Assembly: GCA_023435435.1 (NCBI GenBank)
Contig: JAEYRW010000008.1
Location: 1 to 48,957 of the forward strand
Direction: 5' to 3'
DNA: 48,957 nucleotides
Source of the DNA: Bacillota bacterium
GTDB lineage: Bacteria; Bacillota; Clostridia; Christensenellales; Aristaeellaceae
Position numbers and translations under genes: made by a program. Under the pieces are notes generated by a model that saw only the letters and a list, made by a program, of their open reading frames with translations, was not told the origin of the DNA and did no database searches. Of this stretch, positions 15,788 to 24,505 are shown piece after piece. Positions within the stretch are counted from its first letter, which is position 1. Each line of letters opens with the position of its first letter.

Positions 15788-17146
15788 ATGAACATACCAT
15801 CCATCCTCTCCCGGATTCCCGATTACGCGGCGTTTGACACGGTGGACGAGCTGGCCGCGCGGGGACGCGCGCTTGCGGAGAAGCACCCCGGAATCGTCAG
15901 CCGGACGAGCCTCGGGCGCTCCCGCGCGGGCGACGAGCTCTGGTGTCTGCGCCTGGGTGACGGGCCTGAGAACGCCCTTTGCTTCGCCTGCCCGCACCCC
16001 AACGAGCCCATTGGCGCGCTGACGCTTCTGACCCTGGCCGAGATTCTGGCGGACGACCCGACGCTCCTGCGGGAAACGGGGATGGCCTGGCACCTCATTC
16101 CCTGCGTCGATCCGGACGGCACGCGGCGCAACGAGGGCTGGTTCAAGGGGCCGTTTACCATCGAAAACTACGTCCGGGGTTTTTACAGGCCGCCGGGTTC
16201 CCGGCAGGTGGAATGGACGTTCCCCTTCCGCTTTCGCGACATGTGGTTTGAAAAACCCATTCCCGAAACGCGGATTCTCATGGAAATGATCGGCGAGCTG
16301 CGGCCGAGGCTGACCTATTCTTTGCACAACAGCGCGTTCGGCGGGGCGTATTGGTACGTCACAAAAAACGACGCCGCGCTGTGCGCCGCCCTCGAGGGCG
16401 CCGCCCGCAGGCAAAACCTCCCCTTGCACCTGGGCGAGCCGGAATCGCCTTACATTTCCAAGTATTCCAAGGCGGTTCACAGCATGATGAGCCTGCGCGA
16501 ATACTACGAGTACCGCGCGGCGCGGGGCGAACCCATCCCCACAGGCGAGCAAAGCTGCGGCACGTGCAGCGCCGACTACATCGGGACGGTGTGCGACAGC
16601 CTTGTTCTGATGGCAGAGCTTCCCTATTTTCAGGTGCGCGGCATCGACGACGATTCGGATTCGGACATGACGCGGCGGGACGCGCTGCGGGAAAAGGCCG
16701 CGCGCAGGGCCGGGCATGCCGCTTTTTTGCGCGCCCGCTGGAGCGAGGCACGGGCACTGTTCGGCGCCGACAACCCCTTTCCGCTTCTGGTGGACGACGC
16801 GCTCGCCGCCTACGACATGGGCGAGGGCGAAATCTCCGGCGCGGAATTCGACCGTCCCGCCACGAAAGCGGAGGCCCTCGACAGCCTGTGGCTTTCGCGC
16901 ATCTTTGAGGCCCTCGATCTGGCTTTGGCGGTGCGCGCGTGCGATTTCGAACTGGCCCGCGCCAGGGACGTGCATGCGGCGCTGGAAAAAACGCGGGCGA
17001 AGACGGACGCGCGGCTGACCGAACTGTGCGCGCAGATCGAGGCGGCATGTTCCTATGAAGTCGCCCCCATCCGGCATCTGGTGGCCATGCAGCTCGAGTC
17101 CGTGCTGCAGGCGCTTCCCTACGCGCGGGAACAGGAGACAAAATGA
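15788..17146 (+). CDS. M14-family zinc carboxypeptidase-like protein
   Basis: 452-residue cytoplasmic metallopeptidase with no signal peptide. Zinc ligands of the M14 fold are visible: His70 and Glu73 in CPHPNEP and His180 in YSLHNSAFGGAYW; Glu277 in LMAELPYF fits the catalytic glutamate, and the DPDGTRRNEGW stretch (about 108-117) carries the usual substrate-binding arginine region. The remaining 170 residues are helical and rich in Ala, Arg and Glu, without a known domain. The ribosome site is weak (GCAGG). It overlaps the M3 peptidase gene by ATGA. Substrate may be an imported peptide; some M14 enzymes cut murein peptides. Confidence 0.8.
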   Translation: MNIPSILSRIPDYAAFDTVDELAARGRALAEKHPGIVSRTSLGRSRAGDELWCLRLGDGPENALCFACPHPNEPIGALTLLTLAEILADDPTLLRETGMAWHLIPCVDPDGTRRNEGWFKGPFTIENYVRGFYRPPGSRQVEWTFPFRFRDMWFEKPIPETRILMEMIGELRPRLTYSLHNSAFGGAYWYVTKNDAALCAALEGAARRQNLPLHLGEPESPYISKYSKAVHSMMSLREYYEYRAARGEPIPTGEQSCGTCSADYIGTVCDSLVLMAELPYFQVRGIDDDSDSDMTRRDALREKAARRAGHAAFLRARWSEARALFGADNPFPLLVDDALAAYDMGEGEISGAEFDRPATKAEALDSLWLSRIFEALDLALAVRACDFELARARDVHAALEKTRAKTDARLTELCAQIEAACSYEVAPIRHLVAMQLESVLQALPYAREQETK

Positions 17147-18906
17147 AAACGTCCGAATGGGATCTTTCCGCTCTCTACGACGGGTTCGACGACCCCCGCT
17201 GGCGCGCGGACTTCGCATCGCTGAAGGACGCCGCGCGGGCGGCGCTTTCCCACGTGAAAAATCTCGCGCCGGACCGTTTTGATGCGCCGGATGCAGGGGC
17301 GGCGCTTCAAAGGATCGACGCGGCGCTCACGCTCCACGCCCGGACGTCCGCCTATGCGCGCATGGTGCAGATGGCCGACAACCGGCGGGCGGATGCCCTC
17401 GGCATGCTGACGGCGCTGGATCAGCCGGGCGCGGACATTGCCGCGGCCATCAGCGCGTTTGCGCGGCTGCTGCAAAGGAGCTGGCGGGCGGAAACGCTGG
17501 CGGGCGATCCCGCGCTGGCGGCGTACGCCGCTTATTTTCACCTTCAGGCGGAGGCGGCGCCCCATGCGCTGCCTGAGGCGACGGAGGACGTCGTGCTGCG
17601 CATGCAGAGGACGGGCGGCCAGACCTGGGCCCGGTTGCGTGACGCCATGGAGGCGTCCATGACCGCCCGGGTGGCCCTTGATGGGAAAACCGAATGTCTG
17701 CCCATCGCGCGGGTGCGGGCGGGATTTTCAGACGGCGACGCGGCGGTGCGCAGGCGCTGTCTTTCGGCGGACATCGAGGCCGACCGTAGCGCCGGAACGG
17801 TATTCGCCGGTTGCCTGAACGGCATCAAGGGCGAGGCGCTCGAGATGGCGCGTCTGCGGGGCTTCGACAGCGTCCTTGCCTGGATGCTGTTCATTTCGCG
17901 CATGGAGCGGGGCACCCTCGATGCCCTGCAGGCGGCGATTCGGGACGCGCTGCCCGCGTTCCGGCGGTTTTTGAAGGCCAAGGCGCGGCTTCTGGGATGC
18001 GACGGCGGACTTCCCTACTGCGACATCTCCGCGCCCGTGGGGAGCGCGGGGCGGTTCACGCTTTTCGAGGCGCGGCGCTTTCTGGTTGAGGCGTTTTCCG
18101 GCGCGGACGAGGCGCTTGCCGCCTTTGCCGACGCGGCGTTTGAAAACAACTGGATCGACGCCCTGCCCCGGGCGGGGAAGCAGGGCGGGGGCATCTGCTT
18201 TCCCCTCGACGCCGCCCGGGGAAGCCGCATCCTGCTCAACTTCGACGGCGGGTTTCCGGGCGTCGCGTCGCTGGCCCACGAACTGGGCCACGCATGGCAC
18301 GACCGGCAAATATTCCGTCTGCCCCAGCTCCTGCGGGATGCACCCACGCCCGTCTGCGAGACGGCGTCCACCTTTTGCGAAACGCTGGTGTACGCGCACG
18401 CGCTCAAAAGCGCGGCGGGCGACGCGCGGCTTTTCCATCTGAACGCCGCGCTCTCCGGCGCGGTGCAGACAATCGCCGATACCCACAGCCGCTTTTTATT
18501 CGAAGACGAGGTGCTCCGCCGCCGTGCGGCGGGCCCGCTGACGGCGGACGCGCTGGCAGAAATTATGGTGGAAAGCCAGCGCGCCGTCTACGGGGACAGT
18601 CTCGCCCAGCTCCACCCCTACATGTGGGTCGACAAGGTGCATTACTACATCCCGGACTTTCACTACTACAACTTCCCCTATGCGTTCGGGCTCCTGTTCG
18701 CGCGGGGCCTGTATGCCGAATCTCGCCGGAGACCGGCGGACTTTTTTGCCCGCTACAACCGGCTGCTCTGGGAAACGTGCACCCTGCGCGTGGAGGAGGC
18801 GGGCCGGAACATGGGATTTCGTCTGACGGAGCCCGATTTCTGGCGGGACGCGCTGAAGGACTTTGAAGAGATGACGGACGAATTTGAACGCCTGGCGAGG
18901 AGGTAG
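17143..18906 (+). CDS. pepF: M3-family oligoendopeptidase (PepF-like)
   Basis: 587-residue cytoplasmic zinc endopeptidase. The zinc motif HELGH lies at residues 379-383 (LAHELGHAWHD), with the third ligand expected in the downstream CETASTFCETLVY stretch, and HPYMWVDKVHYY near the end typical of oligoendopeptidase F. The N-terminal helical domain covers about residues 1-200. Start is in an ATGA overlap with the M14 gene. Cleaves medium-length peptides into small ones, fitting the import genes upstream. Confidence 0.92.
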   Translation: MKTSEWDLSALYDGFDDPRWRADFASLKDAARAALSHVKNLAPDRFDAPDAGAALQRIDAALTLHARTSAYARMVQMADNRRADALGMLTALDQPGADIAAAISAFARLLQRSWRAETLAGDPALAAYAAYFHLQAEAAPHALPEATEDVVLRMQRTGGQTWARLRDAMEASMTARVALDGKTECLPIARVRAGFSDGDAAVRRRCLSADIEADRSAGTVFAGCLNGIKGEALEMARLRGFDSVLAWMLFISRMERGTLDALQAAIRDALPAFRRFLKAKARLLGCDGGLPYCDISAPVGSAGRFTLFEARRFLVEAFSGADEALAAFADAAFENNWIDALPRAGKQGGGICFPLDAARGSRILLNFDGGFPGVASLAHELGHAWHDRQIFRLPQLLRDAPTPVCETASTFCETLVYAHALKSAAGDARLFHLNAALSGAVQTIADTHSRFLFEDEVLRRRAAGPLTADALAEIMVESQRAVYGDSLAQLHPYMWVDKVHYYIPDFHYYNFPYAFGLLFARGLYAESRRRPADFFARYNRLLWETCTLRVEEAGRNMGFRLTEPDFWRDALKDFEEMTDEFERLARR

Positions 18907-18912
18907 AGTCAT

Positions 18913-20529
18913 ATGAAAACGGTGAAGGAACTGCTGCTCGCGCTTACAAAGGTGCGAAGCGTCACGGGCACGAGGCAGGAGTGCGACGTGGCGGAAAAAA
19001 TCCTGGAATTGGTGAAGGAGGACCCGTATTTCGCGGCGCACCCGGAGCTTTGCGGCGCGTGGGACGGCGGCGACAGCCTCGGGCGTCCTGTGGTCTGGGC
19101 GCTTAAAAGGGGAACCGGACGGCGCACGGTGGTGTTTTCCGGGCATTACGACACGGTGGACACCGCGTGCTACGGCGTGTTCGAGCCCTACGCCCTCGAC
19201 CCGGACGCGCTGCGCGCCGCGTTTTTGAAAAACCCGCCCGACGACGCGGAACTGCGGCGCGACCTGGCGGACGAAAGCTGGCTGTTCGGGCGGGGCTGCG
19301 CCGACATGAAGGCCGGAATCGCCCTCAACCTCAAGACCCTTTACGACTGCGCGCCCGGCGAGGTTAATGTGCTGTTCACCGCCGTGAGCGACGAGGAAAA
19401 CCTGTCGGCGGGGGCACGGCAGGCGGTGGGGCTGTATGCGGATTTGCGGGACCGGTTTGATCTCGATTACGCCATCGCGGTCGTCAGTGAGCCCATCGAG
19501 CGGGAGCTGAATGGCCCGCACCCCTTCATCAACGGCAGCGCGGGCAAAATATTGCCGGTGGTGGTGGCGCGGGGCATTCCGGCTCACAGCATGAGCATGC
19601 TCAGGGGGATCAACGCGGCGCACCTCATCGCGAACCTCATTCGGGAAACCGAATACGACACAGCGTTTCTGTCCCGGGGCGGCAACCTGTTCACCGAGCC
19701 GCCCGCCGTGCAGCTTGTGCGGGATCTGAAGACGGGCTACGACGTGTCCATGCCCGAATACACCGCCGCGGGATTCAACGTGACCTTCTTCTGCGAAACC
19801 GACCCCGTAAAGCTCATGGACAGGGTGCTCGTCAACTGCAAAACCGCGGCGGCCGCACTGCTCGCCCGCCGCGCGGCCTGTGTGGACGAGATGGAACGGG
19901 CGGGCACGCTGGCGCCGGGCCGAAGCAAGAGCTTCGAGGTGCGCGTCCTGAGCCTTTCCGATCTGGAGGCGGAGCTCTCCCGGCGGGACGGCTACGCGGA
20001 ATGCCGCGCCCGGGCGAAGGAAAAGAGCGCGCGGCTGGTGGCCGCGGGCGAGACGCTGCTCATGGCGAGCATCGGATACATCCGCGACATGATGGCCTTC
20101 GCGGGCGGCGGCCCCATGATGGTGGCCGGCATCGCCCCGCCCTACTATCCGGCGGTAAGCAACGACTCTTTAAAAAAAGACATCGCGCCCATCGTCTCGG
20201 ACGCGATTCGGGAACTGGAAAAACAGGGCATCCGCGCCGCGCGGGAGGATTATTCTCAGGCGATGATGGACCTGAGTTACATGTCCTGCCGCGATCCCGC
20301 GGGCGCGCGCCGGATTATGGGCAACATGCCGCTGCCCGAAAGCGTTTACAGCATGGACGTGGAGCAGATGGCCGCGCTGGAGATTCCCACGCTGGTCATC
20401 GGCCCCGCCCGCAAACAGATTCACGAAATCGGCGAGCGCGTGTACCTGCCGGACCTGGAAGGGGAACTGCCCCGCGTCTTCCGGCAGATCATCAAAAGCG
20501 CCCGGGGAAACGGAGGAAACCGCGCGTGA
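18913..20529 (+). CDS. M20-family peptidase, RocB-like
   Basis: 538-residue metallopeptidase of the M20 family, closest to the long RocB (arginine utilisation) group. Metal-site motifs are FSGHYDTVD (His78, Asp80), GRGCADMKAG (about residues 130-139) and SDEEN (about 167-171). The dimerisation domain follows, and the extra C-terminal length matches RocB rather than classical PepT or DapE. GGAGG lies before the ATG. It is six bases behind the M3 gene, so likely finishes peptide or amide breakdown in the same pathway. Confidence 0.88.
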   Translation: MKTVKELLLALTKVRSVTGTRQECDVAEKILELVKEDPYFAAHPELCGAWDGGDSLGRPVVWALKRGTGRRTVVFSGHYDTVDTACYGVFEPYALDPDALRAAFLKNPPDDAELRRDLADESWLFGRGCADMKAGIALNLKTLYDCAPGEVNVLFTAVSDEENLSAGARQAVGLYADLRDRFDLDYAIAVVSEPIERELNGPHPFINGSAGKILPVVVARGIPAHSMSMLRGINAAHLIANLIRETEYDTAFLSRGGNLFTEPPAVQLVRDLKTGYDVSMPEYTAAGFNVTFFCETDPVKLMDRVLVNCKTAAAALLARRAACVDEMERAGTLAPGRSKSFEVRVLSLSDLEAELSRRDGYAECRARAKEKSARLVAAGETLLMASIGYIRDMMAFAGGGPMMVAGIAPPYYPAVSNDSLKKDIAPIVSDAIRELEKQGIRAAREDYSQAMMDLSYMSCRDPAGARRIMGNMPLPESVYSMDVEQMAALEIPTLVIGPARKQIHEIGERVYLPDLEGELPRVFRQIIKSARGNGGNRA

Positions 20530-20993
20530 ACCGCATGCATTTGCCGGACCGGTTTCGGGACGAAAACTGGGCGATGGAGCAGCTCGCCAAATCGGAATAC
20601 GCCTTCGTTGCCGTGAACGGGGCGGACGGGTTCCCCTACAACGTCCCGCTCTGCCTGGTGCGCGTCGAAAACGAGTTCTACTTCCACACCGCGCCGCGCG
20701 GGCGCGCGGTGGACCTGTTCCGGCGGGATGGCCGCGCCTGCATAAGCTGCGCGCCCTACGCCCGGCGCGACCCCAATCACACCACCATGCGCTACCGCTC
20801 CGCCATGGCGTTCGGCGACATCACCGAGGTGACCGACCCGGACCAGAAGGCGGCCGCGATGCTGCGATTCTTTGAAAAGTACATTCCCGGCGACGCGCGG
20901 TCGGAGGCGCTTTCCCGGCGCGCCGCGACCCACGCGGCCGTCTGGCACATCACAATCCGGACGATCACCGGCAAGGAGAGCGCGCAGGAATAG
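20526..20993 (+). CDS. Pyridoxamine 5'-phosphate oxidase-like flavin protein (NimA-like)
   Basis: 155-residue split-barrel protein of the PNPOx-like/NimA group. Visible features are EYAFVAVNGADGFPYNVPL at the start and FYFHTAPRGRAVDLFRRDGRACIS, the typical strand-turn region that contacts FMN. GTG 20526 overlaps the RocB-like stop (GTGA) and has GGAGG nine bases before it; an internal ATG three codons later is farther from the site. Such proteins bind FMN, F420 or haem. It closes the operon, and its link to peptide breakdown is unclear. Confidence 0.82.
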   Translation: MNRMHLPDRFRDENWAMEQLAKSEYAFVAVNGADGFPYNVPLCLVRVENEFYFHTAPRGRAVDLFRRDGRACISCAPYARRDPNHTTMRYRSAMAFGDITEVTDPDQKAAAMLRFFEKYIPGDARSEALSRRAATHAAVWHITIRTITGKESAQE

Positions 20994-20999
20994 CGGATT

Positions 21000-21968
21000 C
21001 TACCCGACAATTCCGTAGTGCTGGTCGGGCTGAAGCACCTGATCGTAATCGGGCTTGAGCACCTGCCGCGCCTCGTGACAGAGGTGGCACTTGTCTGCGT
21101 AGTCCGGCTTCAGCACATAGCCGCGTCCTTGCGCCATCCGTGCAAGTCCCAGCGGGCCTTCGCGAAGCAGCACCGAGAAAATGGGATGGGCGCCCGCGTC
21201 GTACCCCTCGAGCATTTCAATCAGATCCTGCCGGAACACGTTGCCGATGGCGATGCCGCACCCCTTCGTGATCCATCCGCCGGGCTCGTAAATCAAAAGC
21301 CCGGTGGATGCGATCGCGCCGTCCATCCACCAGGGCACCGCCTCGCAGGTGCAGGCCGGCACGCCTTTGCCCTTTGAAAACGCGTCGCCAAAGCGCACGG
21401 CGGCCCTGCCGGTGAATACGGTCCCCCCGACGTAGCGGGGGATTTTTGCGTCCACGGAGGACTGGATCTCGCGAAAGATTTCATCCGTTCGGACGTCCTC
21501 CGGATGTGCGTGGCCCTCCGGATCGAGGTAGGGTGTCTCCAGATTATAGCGCACGCCCAGCGCGACGCAGGCCCGGATGGCGTTGATGAGGTTTTCAACG
21601 GGCACAAAGGGCTCATGAAAGGCGTCCATGCTCAGCATGACGTTTGCGTCCAGCCTGCGCAGCGGCTCCAGATAGGCCATCGCGCGCTCGGGGCTGCCCG
21701 CCCAGCTGGCGTTGGTCTCCACCCGCACGGCGATGCCCGCCGCGTGCAAATTGCGCAGCAGCGTCAGGGATTTTTCGGCAAAAATGGATGGCTCGCCGCC
21801 CAGCAGCACCGCAAGGTCCAGACCGAACCGCTCCTTCAGCCGAAGCGCTACGCGATACGGCGTCTCAATGTCCGGTTCCTGAAAGGGGCCCTCGTTGGTG
21901 CAGCCGAACCGGCAATGCGCACAGCTTGCGGTGCAATGATAGGACAGGTTGATCTTGAGCGTTCTCAT
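21000..21968 (-). CDS. Radical SAM protein
   Basis: 322-residue enzyme with the radical SAM cluster motif at its N-terminus, Cys12-x3-Cys16-x2-Cys19 (SYHCTASCAHC), followed by LLGGEPSIF, the GGE-type SAM contact. Several further cysteines occur, including CTCE near 240 and CHLCHEAR near the C-terminus, which may hold an auxiliary cluster. The tail repeats VLKPDY, VLKPDY and VLQPDQ. Start ATG follows GGGGGAAG. It is last in a four-gene operon with creatininase-family, AEC and GNAT genes. The reaction is unknown; it may modify a peptide or small molecule. Confidence 0.85.
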   Translation of the reverse strand: MRTLKINLSYHCTASCAHCRFGCTNEGPFQEPDIETPYRVALRLKERFGLDLAVLLGGEPSIFAEKSLTLLRNLHAAGIAVRVETNASWAGSPERAMAYLEPLRRLDANVMLSMDAFHEPFVPVENLINAIRACVALGVRYNLETPYLDPEGHAHPEDVRTDEIFREIQSSVDAKIPRYVGGTVFTGRAAVRFGDAFSKGKGVPACTCEAVPWWMDGAIASTGLLIYEPGGWITKGCGIAIGNVFRQDLIEMLEGYDAGAHPIFSVLLREGPLGLARMAQGRGYVLKPDYADKCHLCHEARQVLKPDYDQVLQPDQHYGIVG

Positions 21969-22008
21969 GCGGTCTTCCCCCATTTCGCGCGCGGATTTGT
22001 CGGTTGCT

Positions 22009-22779
22009 TCACGATTCCTTTTCCGGCAGCGGCGCGCGCCGGAACGCATCCATAAAATCCGCGATGTATTTTGCGCAGGCGTCCAGCATTTCCGTCCCCC
22101 ACGCCTCGGTGGCGGTGTTGGGGTGGTCCGGGCCGATCCAGCCGTTGTCCGTGATTCGCACAACCGGGCGCGGCACGGGAATTTCCACCCCCTGGAAGCG
22201 CACGGTTTTGAAACCCGTGGTCTCGATTTCGTCCGAAAGCGGCTTGAGGCGCATGTCCTCCACCAGATTCCAGTCGACCAGCTTGGGGTCCACCGCCAGA
22301 ATGCCCGCGGTTTCCTCCCCGCCGCCGTGGCCGCCCTTCCACTTGGGATTCAAATCCCAGGCCATCAGCCACCAGTTGAGCTCCGCCATGAGGCAGCCCT
22401 TGCGCGCCAGGTCGAGGGCGACCCTGTCCAGCGCCGGGATGTTGCCGCCGTGCCCGTTGAGCACGCAGAAGCGGCGGACGCCGAAGCGCATGAAGCCCTC
22501 GGTCAGCTTCGTGAATACGTCGTACAGCGTGTCGAGACCCAGGGACACCGTGCCCGGGAAATCCGTCTGGGCGTCGCAGGCGCCGAAGGGGATGATGGGC
22601 GCGATGGCAACGTCCGTCCGGGGCTCGATGAGCTCCAGAAGACGCGTGGGAATCAACGTGTCCGTGCCCAGGGGAAGATGCTTTCCGTGACACTCGATGC
22701 TGCCCACGGAAAGCAAAATGATGTCGTTCGTTTGGAAGTACTTTTCCGCCTCCACCCAGTTCATGTTCGCAAGACGCAT
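22009..22779 (-). CDS. Creatininase-family amidohydrolase
   Basis: 256-residue metal-dependent amidohydrolase. The family motifs are complete: SIECHGKHLPLGTD (Glu29, His31, Asp40), NGHGGN (residues 108-113) and GHGGGEETA (His151, Glu155). Homologues include creatinine amidohydrolase, the riboflavin/F420 pathway enzyme ArfB and the mycofactocin peptidase MftE. GGGG precedes the ATG weakly. It lies 25 bases after the AEC gene and 40 before the radical SAM gene. Substrate unknown. Confidence 0.88.
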   Translation of the reverse strand: MRLANMNWVEAEKYFQTNDIILLSVGSIECHGKHLPLGTDTLIPTRLLELIEPRTDVAIAPIIPFGACDAQTDFPGTVSLGLDTLYDVFTKLTEGFMRFGVRRFCVLNGHGGNIPALDRVALDLARKGCLMAELNWWLMAWDLNPKWKGGHGGGEETAGILAVDPKLVDWNLVEDMRLKPLSDEIETTGFKTVRFQGVEIPVPRPVVRITDNGWIGPDHPNTATEAWGTEMLDACAKYIADFMDAFRRAPLPEKES

Positions 22780-22804
22780 GTTCAGACCCCAGCCTTTCCG
22801 TTTT

Positions 22805-23737
22805 TTAAGCAGAATACAGCGCCACCATGACGGGCATGGTCGCGACGCATAAAAGGGTTGTCACCACGTTGATGGCGCTGGCGTAATCGGCGTCGCTTCC
22901 GTAGACCAGCGCCATGCTGGTGATGGAGGAGGCGGAAGGCGTCATCGTCGCGAGGAATGTGATCAAAAGGACCTGCGTCCCGTTTTCCGTGAAGCGCGCA
23001 AGCCCGCTGAATTTGAGCAGCACAAGCGTCATAAGCGGCACGGCGACGAGCCGCAGCGCCGCCACCAGCCACAGCCGCCTGTACCCGAAAATCTTCTTGA
23101 GGTCCATCGCCCCGATGAGCATTCCGGTGACCAGCATGCTCGTCGGGCCGATCATGCCGCCCAGGGACTCCACCGCGTCCTCCACGGGCCCGGGAAAGCG
23201 AATGCCCGTGAGAAACAGAAGAAACCCGGCGAAGATGGCGATCATGTTGACGTTTGTGACGACCTTGCGGACGCTGAACCCTTTTTCGCCGCAGAGGATC
23301 GACTTGGCATGACTCCAAAAGAGCGTCTGCTGCACGGCGATGAACGCACTCGTGTAGATGACCCACTCCTTGCCAAGCATGGCGAAGACCAGGGGGACGA
23401 TGAGGTTCCCTGCGTTTGAGTAGACGACGGAGGTCTGTTCCACCGGGCCGAGCTTCAGCGGCCCGCGCAGCGCGGCGTTGAGCGTCACCAGCAATATATG
23501 GATGATAACGGCTGCGACGGCGGCGAGAATCAGGCCGTCGCGCACCTGGGCGGTGAAGTCCACCTGAAAGGAGGACAGAATCACGCATGGCATGAGCAGA
23601 TACAGGGAGAGCGTCGACAGAACCCGGCTGTCCCTGCCCCCGACGATTTTGCGCTTCACCAGGAACGCGCCCGCGGACAAAATCAGAAAAAGGGATATAA
23701 TCTTCTTTATCAGCAGTATTGTGATCAATCTGGACAC
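22805..23737 (-). CDS. AEC (auxin efflux carrier) family transporter
   Basis: 310-residue membrane protein with ten predicted helices in two halves. Family features include SLYLLMPCVILSSFQ in the first half and SNAGNLIVPLVFAMLGKEWVIYTSAF, with a second-half PSASSITSMALVYG near residue 285. Bacterial members move malate, malonate or other organic anions. The GTG start has GGAAG upstream; a TTG three codons later, preceded by AAAAGGTG, is also plausible. It sits between GNAT and creatininase genes in one operon, so it may carry their substrate or product. Confidence 0.87.
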   Translation of the reverse strand: MSRLITILLIKKIISLFLILSAGAFLVKRKIVGGRDSRVLSTLSLYLLMPCVILSSFQVDFTAQVRDGLILAAVAAVIIHILLVTLNAALRGPLKLGPVEQTSVVYSNAGNLIVPLVFAMLGKEWVIYTSAFIAVQQTLFWSHAKSILCGEKGFSVRKVVTNVNMIAIFAGFLLFLTGIRFPGPVEDAVESLGGMIGPTSMLVTGMLIGAMDLKKIFGYRRLWLVAALRLVAVPLMTLVLLKFSGLARFTENGTQVLLITFLATMTPSASSITSMALVYGSDADYASAINVVTTLLCVATMPVMVALYSA

Positions 23738-23770
23738 CTTTTCGCTTCCGTTTGATTGACGCCGGCGCGG

Positions 23771-24262
23771 TCAGTCCGCCAGTTGATAGGCGATGCGCGG
23801 CGTACCGTCCCCCACGGTGATGACGCCGCATTCCCGAAACCCATGCTTTTCAAACAGATGCCGCATGGTCCGGTTGTTTTCGTGGGTATCCGCGCGGATG
23901 TTCGCGCACCGCTGTTTGCAGAACGCGAGGCAGGCGGAAAAAACGCCGCGCGCGGCGCCGTCGCTGGCCAGGCGGTGAATGGTCCCGTACGGTTCGTCGT
24001 TGAGCCAAGCGCCGCCCTCGATCCGCAGGTACGAGGGGTCCTCGCCGAGGATGAACGCGAACGCGCAGTGCACCCGCCCGTCCTCGCCGACGCCCACAAA
24101 GAGGTGTCCACTCTCGATGTCCTGCTGGATGTGCGCGCGCAGGGGATACTCCTTCCCCCACTGGGTCGCGTTGCCCGTTTGAACCATGTACTCCCTGGCG
24201 CATGCGTAGTTCCGCATGGCTTCGTCCAGATCGTCCATCACGGCAGTTCGTACTTCAATCAT
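23771..24262 (-). CDS. GNAT family N-acetyltransferase
   Basis: 163-residue acetyl-CoA-dependent acetyltransferase. The fold is recognisable from IEVRTAVMDDLDEAM, HLFVGVGEDGRVHCAFAFILG, the AARGVFSACLAFCKQ motif A region (a loose version of the CoA-binding loop) and the C-terminal NNRTMRHLFEKHGFRECGVI. It is the first gene of the minus-strand operon and has a good promoter; the ribosome site is weak. Acceptor substrate unknown. Confidence 0.85.
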   Translation of the reverse strand: MIEVRTAVMDDLDEAMRNYACAREYMVQTGNATQWGKEYPLRAHIQQDIESGHLFVGVGEDGRVHCAFAFILGEDPSYLRIEGGAWLNDEPYGTIHRLASDGAARGVFSACLAFCKQRCANIRADTHENNRTMRHLFEKHGFRECGVITVGDGTPRIAYQLAD

Positions 24263-24318
24263 ATCCGCACCCCGCGTCTTTTGTATGAAACGGGCTTCCC
24301 CCGCTCCCCTTAACGATC

Positions 24319-24347
24319 AGTATAGCATGGAAAGGGATGCGGGGCAA
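24319..24347 (-). promoter_or_regulatory. Promoter of the GNAT-AEC-creatininase-radical SAM operon
   Basis: Minus-strand TTGCCC (24347-24342), 17-base spacer ending CATGC, TATACT (24324-24319). Confidence 0.65.
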
Positions 24348-24452
24348 TCCTTTCATCGGATCGCGCCAGCTTTGCGGACCCGCGGGGCTTTTTAAAAGGA
24401 ACGCCGCCAACGCGTGTGCCCCGGCCACCGCGGAACGATTTTCAGAAGGCAC

Positions 24453-24491
24453 AAAAGCGCCTCCCGCGGAAGCATTTTCCACGGGAAGCGC
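24453..24491 (-). terminator. Terminator of the chemotaxis receptor gene
   Basis: On the minus strand a 15-bp stem (two G-U pairs, 24491-24457) with a 5-base loop is followed by TTTT. It lies 14 bases past the receptor's stop codon. Confidence 0.75.
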
Positions 24492-24505
24492 ATGCGAACG
24501 AATGA

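Noticed and set aside
13871..17218. Very long open frame (1115 codons) on the minus strand opposite the dppF, binding-protein and M14 genes
   Set aside because: Its translation is rich in His, Arg, Gly and Val as expected from the antisense of GC-rich codons, and the plus-strand genes beneath it have clear family motifs.
20994..21029. Terminator between the convergent flavin-protein and radical SAM genes
   Set aside because: A 6-bp CCCGAC/GTCGGG stem can form, but the loop is long, it lies inside the radical SAM coding end, and no T-run follows.
21969..22008. Precursor peptide gene between creatininase-family and radical SAM genes
   Set aside because: The gap is only 40 bases and holds no start-stop pair with a ribosome site.
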